A program made the position numbers and the translations under genes. The notes below the pieces were generated by a model. The model saw nothing but the letters and a program-made list of their open reading frames with translations, did no database searches and had not been told where the DNA came from. This document shows, piece by piece, positions 5,014-11,782 of a stretch of DNA of 15,833 bases. Within the stretch, counting starts at the first letter, position 1, and the number at the start of each line of letters is the position of its first letter. Source of the stretch: Limisoma sp963590405 (GTDB taxonomy: Bacteria > Bacteroidota > Bacteroidia > Bacteroidales > Muribaculaceae); assembly GCA_963590405.1 (NCBI GenBank), contig CAVAPE010000055.1:1-15833 (forward strand), read 5' to 3'.

Positions 5014-6801
5014 ATGTACCGAAAACTGATATTTACTCTATTTCTTTCAGCCACGTCAGCAACAATGATGGCTATCCCAGCATGGAACAGACCGATCACA
5101 CAAACTCTGCCAGATGGCAGCACGATTGAGATAGTGCGCCATGGCGACGAAACTTTCCACTACACCACTCTCCCCAACGGCGATCTGATTGCTAAGGGCG
5201 CCGACGGTTTTTTCTATTATGCCGAAGTAAAGGCTAACGGCATCAAAGCGACGACTGCCAAGGTGGGCGACGACATTCCTACGGCTAAACGCATCAAATC
5301 AACGGCACGGCAGGCGGAAATTGCAAATCTGCGCAACGCAGCCCTTAAGCGCCGCACAAAGAATACTACATTGGCAAAGCCCCGCTCTAACAACAGAGAG
5401 CCACACAAACTGGTTATCCTTGTTGAGTTCAGCGACAAAAAGCTGAAACTCTCAAAGCAAGACTATGTCAATATGCTGAACCAGGAAGGCTACAACGACT
5501 ATAAAGCGACAGGCAGTGCCCGCGACTACTTCATAGATTCATCCTACGGTAAATATGTGCCGACATTTGACGTCTACGGTCCATACCAAGTGGATTACGG
5601 CTACCAATACTACGGCAGTAACGATGACGACGGCAACGATAGTCACGCCACCGACCTCATCGTTGAAGCCTGCCGACTGGCAATGCGCGAAACCGACCTA
5701 TCGGTCTACGACTACGACTGCGACGGATACCTCGACGACGTGTATGTGTTCTACGCTGGCGAGGGAGAAGCCAACAGTAAAGATGATAGCACAATTTGGC
5801 CGCACCGCTGGCAAGTGTTGCCCGACAAGAACTTCGACGGCGACCCCGATGTGGGCGGAGCGAAAGTGCGCGACTACGCCTGCAGCAACGAGATTTGCAA
5901 GGACAATATCAAATACATAGGTACCGACATTGAAGGAATCGGCACTTTTGTCCACGAATTTGGACACGTTCTCGGATTTAGCGACCACTACAGCACCAGT
6001 ACCAGCAACACCGTCCTCGACCCGGGACTCTACGACGTTATGGCTTCTGGCTCCTACCTCAACTTCGGACGCACTCCGATGGCATACAACACCTACGAGC
6101 GTATGTATCAAGGCTGGCTCACCCCCGTTCAGATTCACCCAAGTTTTGAGGGCGATGCCATAACACTCAATACAATCTACTCGGGCGAAGCACTGCTACT
6201 CACAGCCGACGGCTCCAACCACAATATGGACGGAGTAGAACCCTCCCCTGCCAACTACTATCTGATTGAGTGCCGCAACGCCGAAGGCTGGGACTACTAC
6301 TCTGGTTACCGAGGCTACGACGGCTTAAAAGGTGATTGCGGAATGCTCATCACCAGGGTGCAATACGACAAGGAACGATGGGAGGACAATAAGGTCAACG
6401 CATACCCATACTCTATGGGACTTGTCTACGTTTGCAACTCGGTGCAAAAAACATCAATGTACAACTACTACCCTATGTTCCCCGGTGAGTACGTGCAGAC
6501 ATCAGTGTCGTTTGGCACATACAGCATAAGAAATATTCAACGCGATGCGCTGACCGGTGCGGTCACATTTACTATCTCTGACAGCAACGGCGACTCGAAA
6601 GTGAGCGATGCTGAAATACAGACTGCCAAAATTGTTGCTGGTAAGGGATGCATCAAGATTGAAGGCGATGTGCAAACAGCGACAGTCTACAATGCGATGG
6701 GACAATGCGTGTATCACGGCGACGGACAGCAAATCAATGTTGGCAAAGGGCTATACATAGTCACCGCCGACGGCAAGACACAGAAAGTGATGGTTTATTA
6801 A
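5014..6801 (+). CDS. Secreted M6 family metalloprotease with T9SS-like tail
   Basis: The 595-residue product starts with a signal peptide (MYRKLIFTLFLSATSATMMA, about 1-20). A probable propeptide follows to about residue 130. The M6 (immune inhibitor A-like) catalytic domain starts near HKLVILVEFSD (131-141). The zinc site is HEFGHVLGFSD (314-324), i.e. HExxHxxGxxD, with a Met-turn-like YDVMASG (340-346). A D-x-D-x-D-G segment, YDYDCDGYLDD (232-242), looks like a calcium loop. The last about 55 residues (TATVYNAMGQCVYHG ... GKGLYIVTADGKTQKVMVY) resemble a type A C-terminal sorting signal of the type IX secretion system; this is a pattern match by eye. If right, the enzyme crosses the outer membrane and is attached or released there. 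It probably degrades host or dietary protein. folD follows after 36 bases with no terminator between, so the two may be co-transcribed. Confidence 0.88.
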   Translation: MYRKLIFTLFLSATSATMMAIPAWNRPITQTLPDGSTIEIVRHGDETFHYTTLPNGDLIAKGADGFFYYAEVKANGIKATTAKVGDDIPTAKRIKSTARQAEIANLRNAALKRRTKNTTLAKPRSNNREPHKLVILVEFSDKKLKLSKQDYVNMLNQEGYNDYKATGSARDYFIDSSYGKYVPTFDVYGPYQVDYGYQYYGSNDDDGNDSHATDLIVEACRLAMRETDLSVYDYDCDGYLDDVYVFYAGEGEANSKDDSTIWPHRWQVLPDKNFDGDPDVGGAKVRDYACSNEICKDNIKYIGTDIEGIGTFVHEFGHVLGFSDHYSTSTSNTVLDPGLYDVMASGSYLNFGRTPMAYNTYERMYQGWLTPVQIHPSFEGDAITLNTIYSGEALLLTADGSNHNMDGVEPSPANYYLIECRNAEGWDYYSGYRGYDGLKGDCGMLITRVQYDKERWEDNKVNAYPYSMGLVYVCNSVQKTSMYNYYPMFPGEYVQTSVSFGTYSIRNIQRDALTGAVTFTISDSNGDSKVSDAEIQTAKIVAGKGCIKIEGDVQTATVYNAMGQCVYHGDGQQINVGKGLYIVTADGKTQKVMVY

Positions 6802-6837
6802 GAATTTGTATTTACAATCATAAAAAACGGAATAAGT

Positions 6838-7719
6838 ATGGAATTAATCGATGGAAAGAAAATTGCCGATGCAGTGAAAAGCGAAATCGCTGCTGAAGTG
6901 GCAGAAATGGTGGCTGCTGGCAAAAAGCGTCCGCATCTGGCTGCAATCCTCGTGGGACACGACGGCGGAAGCGAAACCTATGTAGCCCACAAGGTCAAAG
7001 CCTGCGAGCAATGCGGATTTGAATCGACGCTCATCCGCTACGAAGCCGACGTTACCGAGGCTGAGTTGCTCGAAGCCATTGCTCGCCTCAACAACGACGA
7101 CAATGTTGACGGATTTATCGTGCAACTGCCGTTGCCAAAGCACATCGACGAGCAGAAAATCATCGAAGCCATCGACTATCGTAAGGACGTTGACGGATTT
7201 CATCCCATCAACGTGGGTAGGCTGTCGATTGGTTTGCCATGCTTCTTTTCTGCTACACCGCAAGGCATCCTCGAACTGCTTCGCCGCTACAACATTCCGA
7301 CGAAGGGAGCCAACTGCGTGGTGCTTGGCCGCAGCAACATCGTAGGCAAGCCTGTAGCATCGCTGATGATGCAGAAAGCCGTACCCGGCGATGCCACCGT
7401 AACCGTATGCCATAGCCGCACACGCGACATCAAGCAATACACACTCAATGCCGACATCATCATTGCCGCCCTCGGACAGCCAGGATTTCTCACCGCCGAT
7501 ATGGTGAAGGACGGTGCAACCATCATTGATGTAGGCACAACGCGCGTGCCATCGAAGGAGACAAAGAGCGGCTTCCGCCTGAAAGGCGATGTCGACTTTG
7601 AAAACGTAGCGCCGAAATGTTCATTCATCACACCTGTTCCTGGTGGCGTAGGTCCGATGACCATCGTTTCGCTGATGAAGAACACCCTACTGGCTGCGCG
7701 CCACGAAATCTACAAGTAG
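6838..7719 (+). CDS. folD: Bifunctional methylene-THF dehydrogenase / methenyl-THF cyclohydrolase
   Basis: The 293-residue product is FolD, which interconverts 5,10-methylene-, methenyl- and 10-formyl-THF with NADP(H) in the cytosol. Visible signatures are the catalytic segment SETYVAHKVKACE with Tyr48 and Lys52, VQLPLPKH (95-102), KDVDGFHPINVGRL (116-129), the nucleotide-binding GRSNIVGKPVASLM (164-177), and the C-terminal PVPGGVGPMT. The length is standard. It is followed after 7 bases by the CapA-like gene, so the two are very likely one operon. Both folD and purT (1493) supply formyl units to purine synthesis, but they are not linked in transcription. Confidence 0.95.
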   Translation: MELIDGKKIADAVKSEIAAEVAEMVAAGKKRPHLAAILVGHDGGSETYVAHKVKACEQCGFESTLIRYEADVTEAELLEAIARLNNDDNVDGFIVQLPLPKHIDEQKIIEAIDYRKDVDGFHPINVGRLSIGLPCFFSATPQGILELLRRYNIPTKGANCVVLGRSNIVGKPVASLMMQKAVPGDATVTVCHSRTRDIKQYTLNADIIIAALGQPGFLTADMVKDGATIIDVGTTRVPSKETKSGFRLKGDVDFENVAPKCSFITPVPGGVGPMTIVSLMKNTLLAARHEIYK

Positions 7720-7726
7720 ACGGACG

Positions 7727-8839
7727 ATGTTTCTGTTAGGATTACTATGCACGCTGATGTCGTTGGTTACTGCCGACGACATCACGCTTGTGTTTGCTGG
7801 CGATGCCATGCAGCACGAACGGCAACTCAACGCTGCGCGCCAAGCCGATGGCAGTTACGACTATTCGAAGTACTTCCGCTATGTCGCCGACTATGTGGCA
7901 GCAGCCGACTATGCCGTGGTCAATTTGGAATGCACGCTCGGCGGAAAGCCCTACACTGGCTATCCGTGTTTCAGCGCTCCAGAGACCTACGCTGCTGCAC
8001 TCAAGGATGCCGGTTTCGACCTGTTTCTGCACGCCAACAACCATTGCCTTGACCGCCGCGATGCAGGACTTGTGCGCACGCTCAACGAACTGGACAAACT
8101 CGGAGTGCCCCACATTGGTACCTACCGCAACGCCAAGGAGCGCGCCGACAATTATCCATTTATCGCCGAGGTCAAAGGCATGAAAATTGCGTTTCTCAAC
8201 TACACCTACGGCACTAACGGCATCTCCGTGCAGGGCGCACCAGTGGTCGACTATATCGACAAGGCGAAAATCCACACCGATGTACAGGCGGCACGCAAAA
8301 AAGGCGCAGAACTCGTGGTGGCATGTATGCACTGGGGAGTTGAATACCAACTGGTGCAGAACAAAGAGCAGGAACGGCTTGCCGACTACCTCGTCAACGA
8401 GGGTGTTGACCTTATTATCGGCGGTCATCCGCATGTAATCCAGCCGATGCAGATGCGCACCAACGCCAGTGGCAAGCAAGTGCTGGTGGTCTACTCTATG
8501 GGCAACTTCATCTCCGGCATGCGCACTGCCGACACACGCGGAGGCGCAATGGTGCGTGTTGTTGTAAGCCGCGAAGGTGGTCAACCTGTAGTTAAAGGCG
8601 CTGGCTACAAACTCGTATTTGTACAAGATCCCGAACGCTCTGGCGACAACTATGCGCTTATTCCCTCCGACAAACAATGGCTCGTGCGCAAAGACCAACG
8701 GCAAATGTTTGATGCTTTTTGCTCAAATGCACGCCGCATCTTCACCCGCTACAACAAAAATGTAGAGGAAGACGATTGGCAGTGGCGACCTAACTTGTTG
8801 ATACCTTTTCTTGTAGACCCAGATATGGTAAAAGAATAA
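7727..8839 (+). CDS. CapA family protein, putative metallophosphatase
   Basis: The 370-residue product belongs to the CapA / PGA_cap family, calcineurin-like phosphoesterases first linked to poly-gamma-glutamate capsule. Metal-ligand motifs appear in order: FAGDAM (23-28), NLECTLGG (66-73), LHANNHCLDR (101-110), CMHWGVEYQ, IIGGHPHVIQP, and YSMGNFISG. A short hydrophobic N-terminus (MFLLGLLCTLMSLVTA) is a probable signal peptide, so the enzyme should be exported. No other polyglutamate or capsule genes are nearby, so a capsule role is not supported; many family members are of unknown substrate. It lies 7 bases behind folD. Downstream is an A/T-only inverted repeat but no good terminator. Confidence 0.85.
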   Translation: MFLLGLLCTLMSLVTADDITLVFAGDAMQHERQLNAARQADGSYDYSKYFRYVADYVAAADYAVVNLECTLGGKPYTGYPCFSAPETYAAALKDAGFDLFLHANNHCLDRRDAGLVRTLNELDKLGVPHIGTYRNAKERADNYPFIAEVKGMKIAFLNYTYGTNGISVQGAPVVDYIDKAKIHTDVQAARKKGAELVVACMHWGVEYQLVQNKEQERLADYLVNEGVDLIIGGHPHVIQPMQMRTNASGKQVLVVYSMGNFISGMRTADTRGGAMVRVVVSREGGQPVVKGAGYKLVFVQDPERSGDNYALIPSDKQWLVRKDQRQMFDAFCSNARRIFTRYNKNVEEDDWQWRPNLLIPFLVDPDMVKE

Positions 8840-8867
8840 ATTTTTATCAAAAAAACGCATCTAAAAA

Positions 8868-8899
8868 TTTGCACAATTCAGCCAAAGGCAGTACCTTTG
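8868..8899 (+). promoter_or_regulatory. Bacteroidota promoter of tRNA-His
   Basis: TTTG (8868-8871), a 20-base spacer and TACCTTTG (8892-8899) match the consensus fully. They sit 17 bases before the tRNA. Confidence 0.8.
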
Positions 8900-8916
8900 C
8901 ATCCGTAATCAGAAAT

Positions 8917-8994
8917 GGTGAGGATAGCTCAGTTGGTTAGAGCATCGGATTGTGGTTCCGAGGGTCGAGGGTTCGAATCCCTTTCTTCACCCCA
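8917..8994 (+). tRNA. tRNA-His (GTG anticodon)
   Basis: A full cloverleaf is visible. The acceptor stem is GTGAGGA (8918-8924) with TCTTCAC (8984-8990). The D arm contains AGCTCAGTTGGTTAGAGC. The anticodon loop TTGTGGT gives anticodon GTG, reading His. The T arm is GAGGG-TTCGAAT-CCCTT. The extra G at 8917 (G-1) opposite C73 (8991) is the identity element of tRNA-His. CCA is encoded at 8992-8994. Confidence 0.97.
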
Positions 8995-9021
8995 AGAGGT
9001 CGCCAAAAGCGACCTCTTTTT
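8995..9021 (+). terminator. Terminator of tRNA-His
   Basis: AGAGGTCGC (8995-9003) and GCGACCTCT (9009-9017) form a perfect 9-bp stem with a CAAAA loop, followed by TTTTT. It begins at the base after the encoded CCA. Confidence 0.92.
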
Positions 9022-9048
9022 GTTTTTCATCATTTACTTTTATCGCTT

Positions 9049-10257
9049 ATGTCAGGACTATTCGACTTTATCGACTCAATGGAATTCAAGAAATTCTTGA
9101 ATGAGAACGCCGACGTCAATCCGCTAAAACTACGGTTGAAGCAATTTCCAAATCTACCATTCGACAAAGACTTGGCGATAATACAGATTGAATGCCGCAA
9201 CAAGGCGAAGAAAAAGATTCCAGAGTTGTCGGAAAAGATAGCCTACCCTACCAACGTGTGCATCGAGCAATGCACATCGGAAATCCTGGCAAAGTTCCAC
9301 GCATCGCTGTTCCATGGCATCCACACAGCCTATGATATGACTTGCGGGTTGGGTATCGACACCTATTACATTGCGCAAGAAGTAGACCGTATGTTCAGCG
9401 TAGACGCAGCAGAGATTGTTGCACAGGCGGCGCAGCGCAATATGAAGGCACTTGGGGCGACAAACGTTTCAGTTGCACACTCCACCGCGGAGGAATTTCT
9501 TAACGGCAATTCGCTGGAGGAAGATTCAGCCGTGTTTGTCGACCCATCGCGACGGCTCACCGCAGACCGCAACGTCCGCACCTACGCCATCTGCGACACC
9601 GTCCCCGACGTAAACGCCATCATAAAATCTGCAGAAAGCAGATGTCAATTTATCGTCGTGAAAGCATCGCCGATGTGCGACATTACGCAAACACTCACCG
9701 ACTTCGACAAGATTTCCGACGTATGGGTGCTTTCAGTTAAAAACGAGTGCAAGGAAGTGCTTTTCGAAATTGATTTCAAGAATAGCGTTAGCGAAGCGTG
9801 CATCCACTGCATCGACTTTACGGTCAATGGCGTGGACGAATTTTCATTCCATAAAAAATCCGTTACAGTTTCCGATTGCAGCCCAACAGAGGGCAACTAT
9901 CTGCTTGTGCCGAATGCTTCAATTATGAAAGCCAACGCATACGACATGGTTGCCAGCGAGTTCGGGCTCAAGCGCATCGCTGCCAACTCACACTTGCACA
10001 TAAGCGACCACGCCCTTGAGGGTTATCCAGGGCGACAGTTCCGCATAATGGAGATTCTAACGATGTCGAAAGCAGATATTAAAAGAATTAAAATGCTTAC
10101 TCCGTCAGCCAACATCTCATGCCGCAATTTTCCTTCGAAGCCTGACGAATTGCGCAAAAGGCTCAAAATCAAAGATGGCGGCAATTTCTATATATTTGCC
10201 ACCACTTTGGCGGACAACAGCAAATGCCTAATTTGCTGCGAGAGTGTCAACGCTTAA
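9049..10257 (+). CDS. Class I SAM-dependent methyltransferase, THUMP-like domain
   Basis: The 402-residue product carries a Rossmann methyltransferase core, with motif I YDMTCGLGIDT (95-105), an acidic 'SVDA' at the end of strand 2 (117-120), and VFVDPSRR (162-169) as the motif IV region. The N-terminal part (about 10-90) and the C-terminal part (from about 300) resemble the PG_1098-like family of Bacteroidota, annotated with a ferredoxin-like domain and a THUMP-like domain. An RNA target such as rRNA or tRNA is inferred, not shown. I place the start at 9049; an ATG at 9079 (MEFKKFL) is equally possible. A longer open frame begins inside the tRNA at 8950 and is rejected. No good promoter is seen between the tRNA terminator and the start, so it may depend on read-through. 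Its last 11 bases overlap the 3' end of smpB on the other strand. Confidence 0.82.
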   Translation: MSGLFDFIDSMEFKKFLNENADVNPLKLRLKQFPNLPFDKDLAIIQIECRNKAKKKIPELSEKIAYPTNVCIEQCTSEILAKFHASLFHGIHTAYDMTCGLGIDTYYIAQEVDRMFSVDAAEIVAQAAQRNMKALGATNVSVAHSTAEEFLNGNSLEEDSAVFVDPSRRLTADRNVRTYAICDTVPDVNAIIKSAESRCQFIVVKASPMCDITQTLTDFDKISDVWVLSVKNECKEVLFEIDFKNSVSEACIHCIDFTVNGVDEFSFHKKSVTVSDCSPTEGNYLLVPNASIMKANAYDMVASEFGLKRIAANSHLHISDHALEGYPGRQFRIMEILTMSKADIKRIKMLTPSANISCRNFPSKPDELRKRLKIKDGGNFYIFATTLADNSKCLICCESVNA

Positions 10258-10705
10258 ACATACGATCCATCTCGCGCTTGTCCTCACGCTCCTTGATGGA
10301 CTGTCGTTTGTCGTACTCCTTCTTACCTTTAGCGAGGGCAATAACCACCTTGGCAAGCCCCTTGTCGCTAACAAACACACGCAATGGGACAATAGAGAAA
10401 CCGCTATCCTTCGACGCCTTGCCAATTTCGCGGATTTCCTTCTTGTTGAGGAGCAGTTTGCGGTCGCGGCGCGATGAATGGTTGTTGTAAGAGCCATAGA
10501 AATACTCGCCTATATACATGTTCTTAATCCAAATCTCGCCGTTGTTCTCATAGCAGAACGAGTCGGTCAAGCCCGCCTTGCCCAGACGAATGGACTTAAT
10601 TTCCGTACCCGTCAGAACAATGCCAGCGGTATAGGTTTCAACGATGTCGAAATCAAATGTGGCTCTACGGTTCTTTATGTTTACAGCGTTTAATTTCATT
10701 TTCAT
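10247..10705 (-). CDS. smpB: SsrA-binding protein SmpB
   Basis: The 152-residue product is SmpB, which binds tmRNA and loads it into stalled ribosomes for trans-translation. The OB-fold core is visible: IKNRRATFDFDIVETYTAGIVLTGTEIKSIR, then 'IGEYFYGSYNNHSSRRDRKLLLNKKEI', then 'LAKVVIALAKGKKEYDKRQSIKERE'. The basic C-terminal tail (KREMDRMFKR) is the segment that enters the mRNA channel. The ATG at 10705 overlaps the upstream gene's stop as ATGA; a second ATG (MKLNAVN) lies at 10699. It is the second gene of a two-gene operon with the Yip1-like membrane protein. Its end overlaps the convergent methyltransferase gene by 11 bases, with no terminator between. Confidence 0.96.
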   Translation of the reverse strand: MKMKLNAVNIKNRRATFDFDIVETYTAGIVLTGTEIKSIRLGKAGLTDSFCYENNGEIWIKNMYIGEYFYGSYNNHSSRRDRKLLLNKKEIREIGKASKDSGFSIVPLRVFVSDKGLAKVVIALAKGKKEYDKRQSIKEREDKREMDRMFKR

Positions 10706-11256
10706 AAGGCTTCTTGCGGAATAAATTGTGAAAGAATCAATATCATTGCCACGGGGACGGCAAGCATTGCCAAAAATGAGCCGAATACAAAACGTAACTT
10801 CTGTTCGTCGGTGCTAACACCGAAGAGATGTGCGCATTTCGACAGGATAAACAGCACGTACGCCAAGAAAATATACAGCGGAGTCAACGATGTGGGCAGC
10901 ACATTCTGAATGATGGCGACAACCACGCCGACTGCATAATTGAACATCACGAAGGTTTTCATATCCGACTCGGTTATACCCTTTGCTTTTGCCTTGCCCA
11001 AAAGTTGCAACAGCAATGTAGGGCAAAGCATATAGCCCAAGAAGAATCCGGCAAATATCGCTATACCTCGTATCAACGCAGCGGTCAGCGAAGTGCCGTA
11101 GACCATCTGCACAAACGACGTGGCGGCGGCAATCGCCAGCAACGGATAAAACCAACCTTTTTCGTGTATTGCAGGAGTGCGTTCCGACTTCATTTCTTGC
11201 TGCCACGACGACACTGGCGCAACCAAAAAACGCATTACCAACCCAAATTCCTTCAT
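10702..11256 (-). CDS. Yip1-like integral membrane protein
   Basis: The product from the ATG at 11256 has 184 residues. A soluble amphipathic start, MKEFGLVMRFLVAPVSSWQQEM, is typical of Bacteroidota YIP1-family proteins ('F--L---P---W'). About five hydrophobic segments follow: 'WFYPLLAIAAATSFVQMVY', 'ALIRGIAIFAGFFLGYML', 'FVMFNYAVGVVVAIIQNVL', 'LTPLYIFLAYVLFIL', and 'FGSFLAMLAVPVAMILILSQF'. The function is unknown. The longer frame from 11307 begins above the -7 element and is rejected. The last bases overlap the smpB start (ATGA), so translation of the two is probably coupled. Confidence is high in the gene, moderate in the family name. Confidence 0.75.
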   Translation of the reverse strand: MKEFGLVMRFLVAPVSSWQQEMKSERTPAIHEKGWFYPLLAIAAATSFVQMVYGTSLTAALIRGIAIFAGFFLGYMLCPTLLLQLLGKAKAKGITESDMKTFVMFNYAVGVVVAIIQNVLPTSLTPLYIFLAYVLFILSKCAHLFGVSTDEQKLRFVFGSFLAMLAVPVAMILILSQFIPQEAL

Positions 11257-11293
11257 TTCCTGATATTTCTTCGCAATTTTTATTATAGAGATA

Positions 11294-11301
11294 CAAAGAT
11301 A
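11294..11301 (-). promoter_or_regulatory. -7 promoter element of the yip1-like / smpB operon
   Basis: The minus strand reads TATCTTTG, an exact match, about 37 bases before the ATG at 11256. No TTTG at the expected -33; a CTTGG lies near 11327-11323. Confidence 0.6.
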
Positions 11302-11433
11302 GCACAAATCGTGGGAAGAAAGCCAAGTTTACTTGAACTTTCTCTCGGCGCAGATTAGAATACATAATTGAAATAAAAAGCAATCAATTTCGTACATTTT
11401 CGCCGACCTTTCGTACAAGATGCGGTTTTCCCC

Positions 11434-11464
11434 TTTGTCTTTTTTGTCAAATAGGCTACTTTTG
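11434..11464 (+). promoter_or_regulatory. Bacteroidota promoter of a micro-ORF
   Basis: TTTG (11434-11437), a 19-base spacer and TACTTTTG (11457-11464) match the consensus fully. The start would be near 11471, 32 bases before the ATG of the 34-codon frame. Nothing else on this strand could be its target: dnaA and smpB are both on the opposite strand. Confidence 0.65.
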
Positions 11465-11502
11465 TTTTCAGCATAAAGCCTATAAACTCTAAAAGACAGA
11501 AG

Positions 11503-11607
11503 ATGAACAAGAAAGTAAAGATTCTCGCAGCCAAGGATGCTTTCTTCTACAAAAGCATTTACACAAGAGCAGAGTTTTATACAAGTATAACTCGTTGGTT
11601 GAATTAA
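11503..11607 (+). CDS. Putative 34-residue micropeptide
   Basis: The reading frame encodes 34 residues, starting MNKKVKILAAKDAFFYK and ending RAEFYTSITRWLN before TAA. A full-consensus promoter lies 39 bases upstream. The composition looks protein-like: a basic start (KKVK), an alternating charged and aromatic middle (DAFFYKSIYTRAEFYTSITRW) that would be amphipathic as a helix, and no rare-codon clusters. The net charge is positive, so membrane or nucleic-acid contact is possible, but this is inference. No signal peptide is evident. I do not recognise a family. It could also be a leader or a non-translated small RNA. A longer minus-strand frame (11329-11688) overlaps it but looks like an artefact. 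Confidence 0.45.
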   Translation: MNKKVKILAAKDAFFYKSIYTRAEFYTSITRWLN

Positions 11608-11639
11608 ATTAGCGAATATTTTATTTGCCCGATTGGACG

Positions 11640-11690
11640 ATGATTGATGAAATTGACATACTGCATGAAAATCATTGCGGCAAAGCATAA
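11640..11690 (+). CDS. Doubtful 16-residue frame downstream of the micropeptide
   Basis: An ATG frame encodes MIDEIDILHENHCGKA, then TAA, 32 bases after the first micro-ORF ends. The preceding codons in the same frame also read sensibly (FYLPDWT) back to a TAG at 11610, so the frame could belong to a longer coding piece joined by frameshift. It is acidic where the first is basic. Short length makes chance likely. Confidence 0.15.
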   Translation: MIDEIDILHENHCGKA

Positions 11691-11711
11691 TATTTACATA
11701 TACTGAAGCAG

Positions 11712-11742
11712 AGAGGCTCGCGCGAATTGCCGGCGAGCCTCT
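11712..11742. terminator. Hairpin between micro-ORF and dnaA ends
   Basis: AGAGGCTCGC (11712-11721) and GCGAGCCTCT (11733-11742) form a perfect 10-bp stem with an 11-nt loop. It lies 41 bases past the dnaA stop and 21 past the last micro-ORF stop. Neither strand has a good T run, so it may be a weak bidirectional terminator or an RNA-end stabiliser. Confidence 0.5.
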
Positions 11743-11782
11743 TGATTTAAACCTTGATAATTATTAGTGGCGAATTAATATC

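Noticed and set aside
7745..8704. 319-codon minus-strand frame opposite the CapA-like gene
   Set aside because: Shadow of the real gene; the composition is low-complexity H and V-rich and there is no promoter.
8838..8870. AAATTTTTA / TAAAAATTT inverted repeat after the CapA-like gene
   Set aside because: It is A/T-only with a long loop and no following T run; too weak to call a terminator.
8950..9048. Upstream extension of the methyltransferase frame
   Set aside because: It overlaps the tRNA-His gene and its terminator, so it cannot be translated as part of this protein.
11329..11688. 119-codon minus-strand frame between the yip1-like gene and dnaA
   Set aside because: Its sequence is rich in C, F and S without domain pattern, it lacks a promoter, and it overlaps the plus-strand promoter and micro-ORF.
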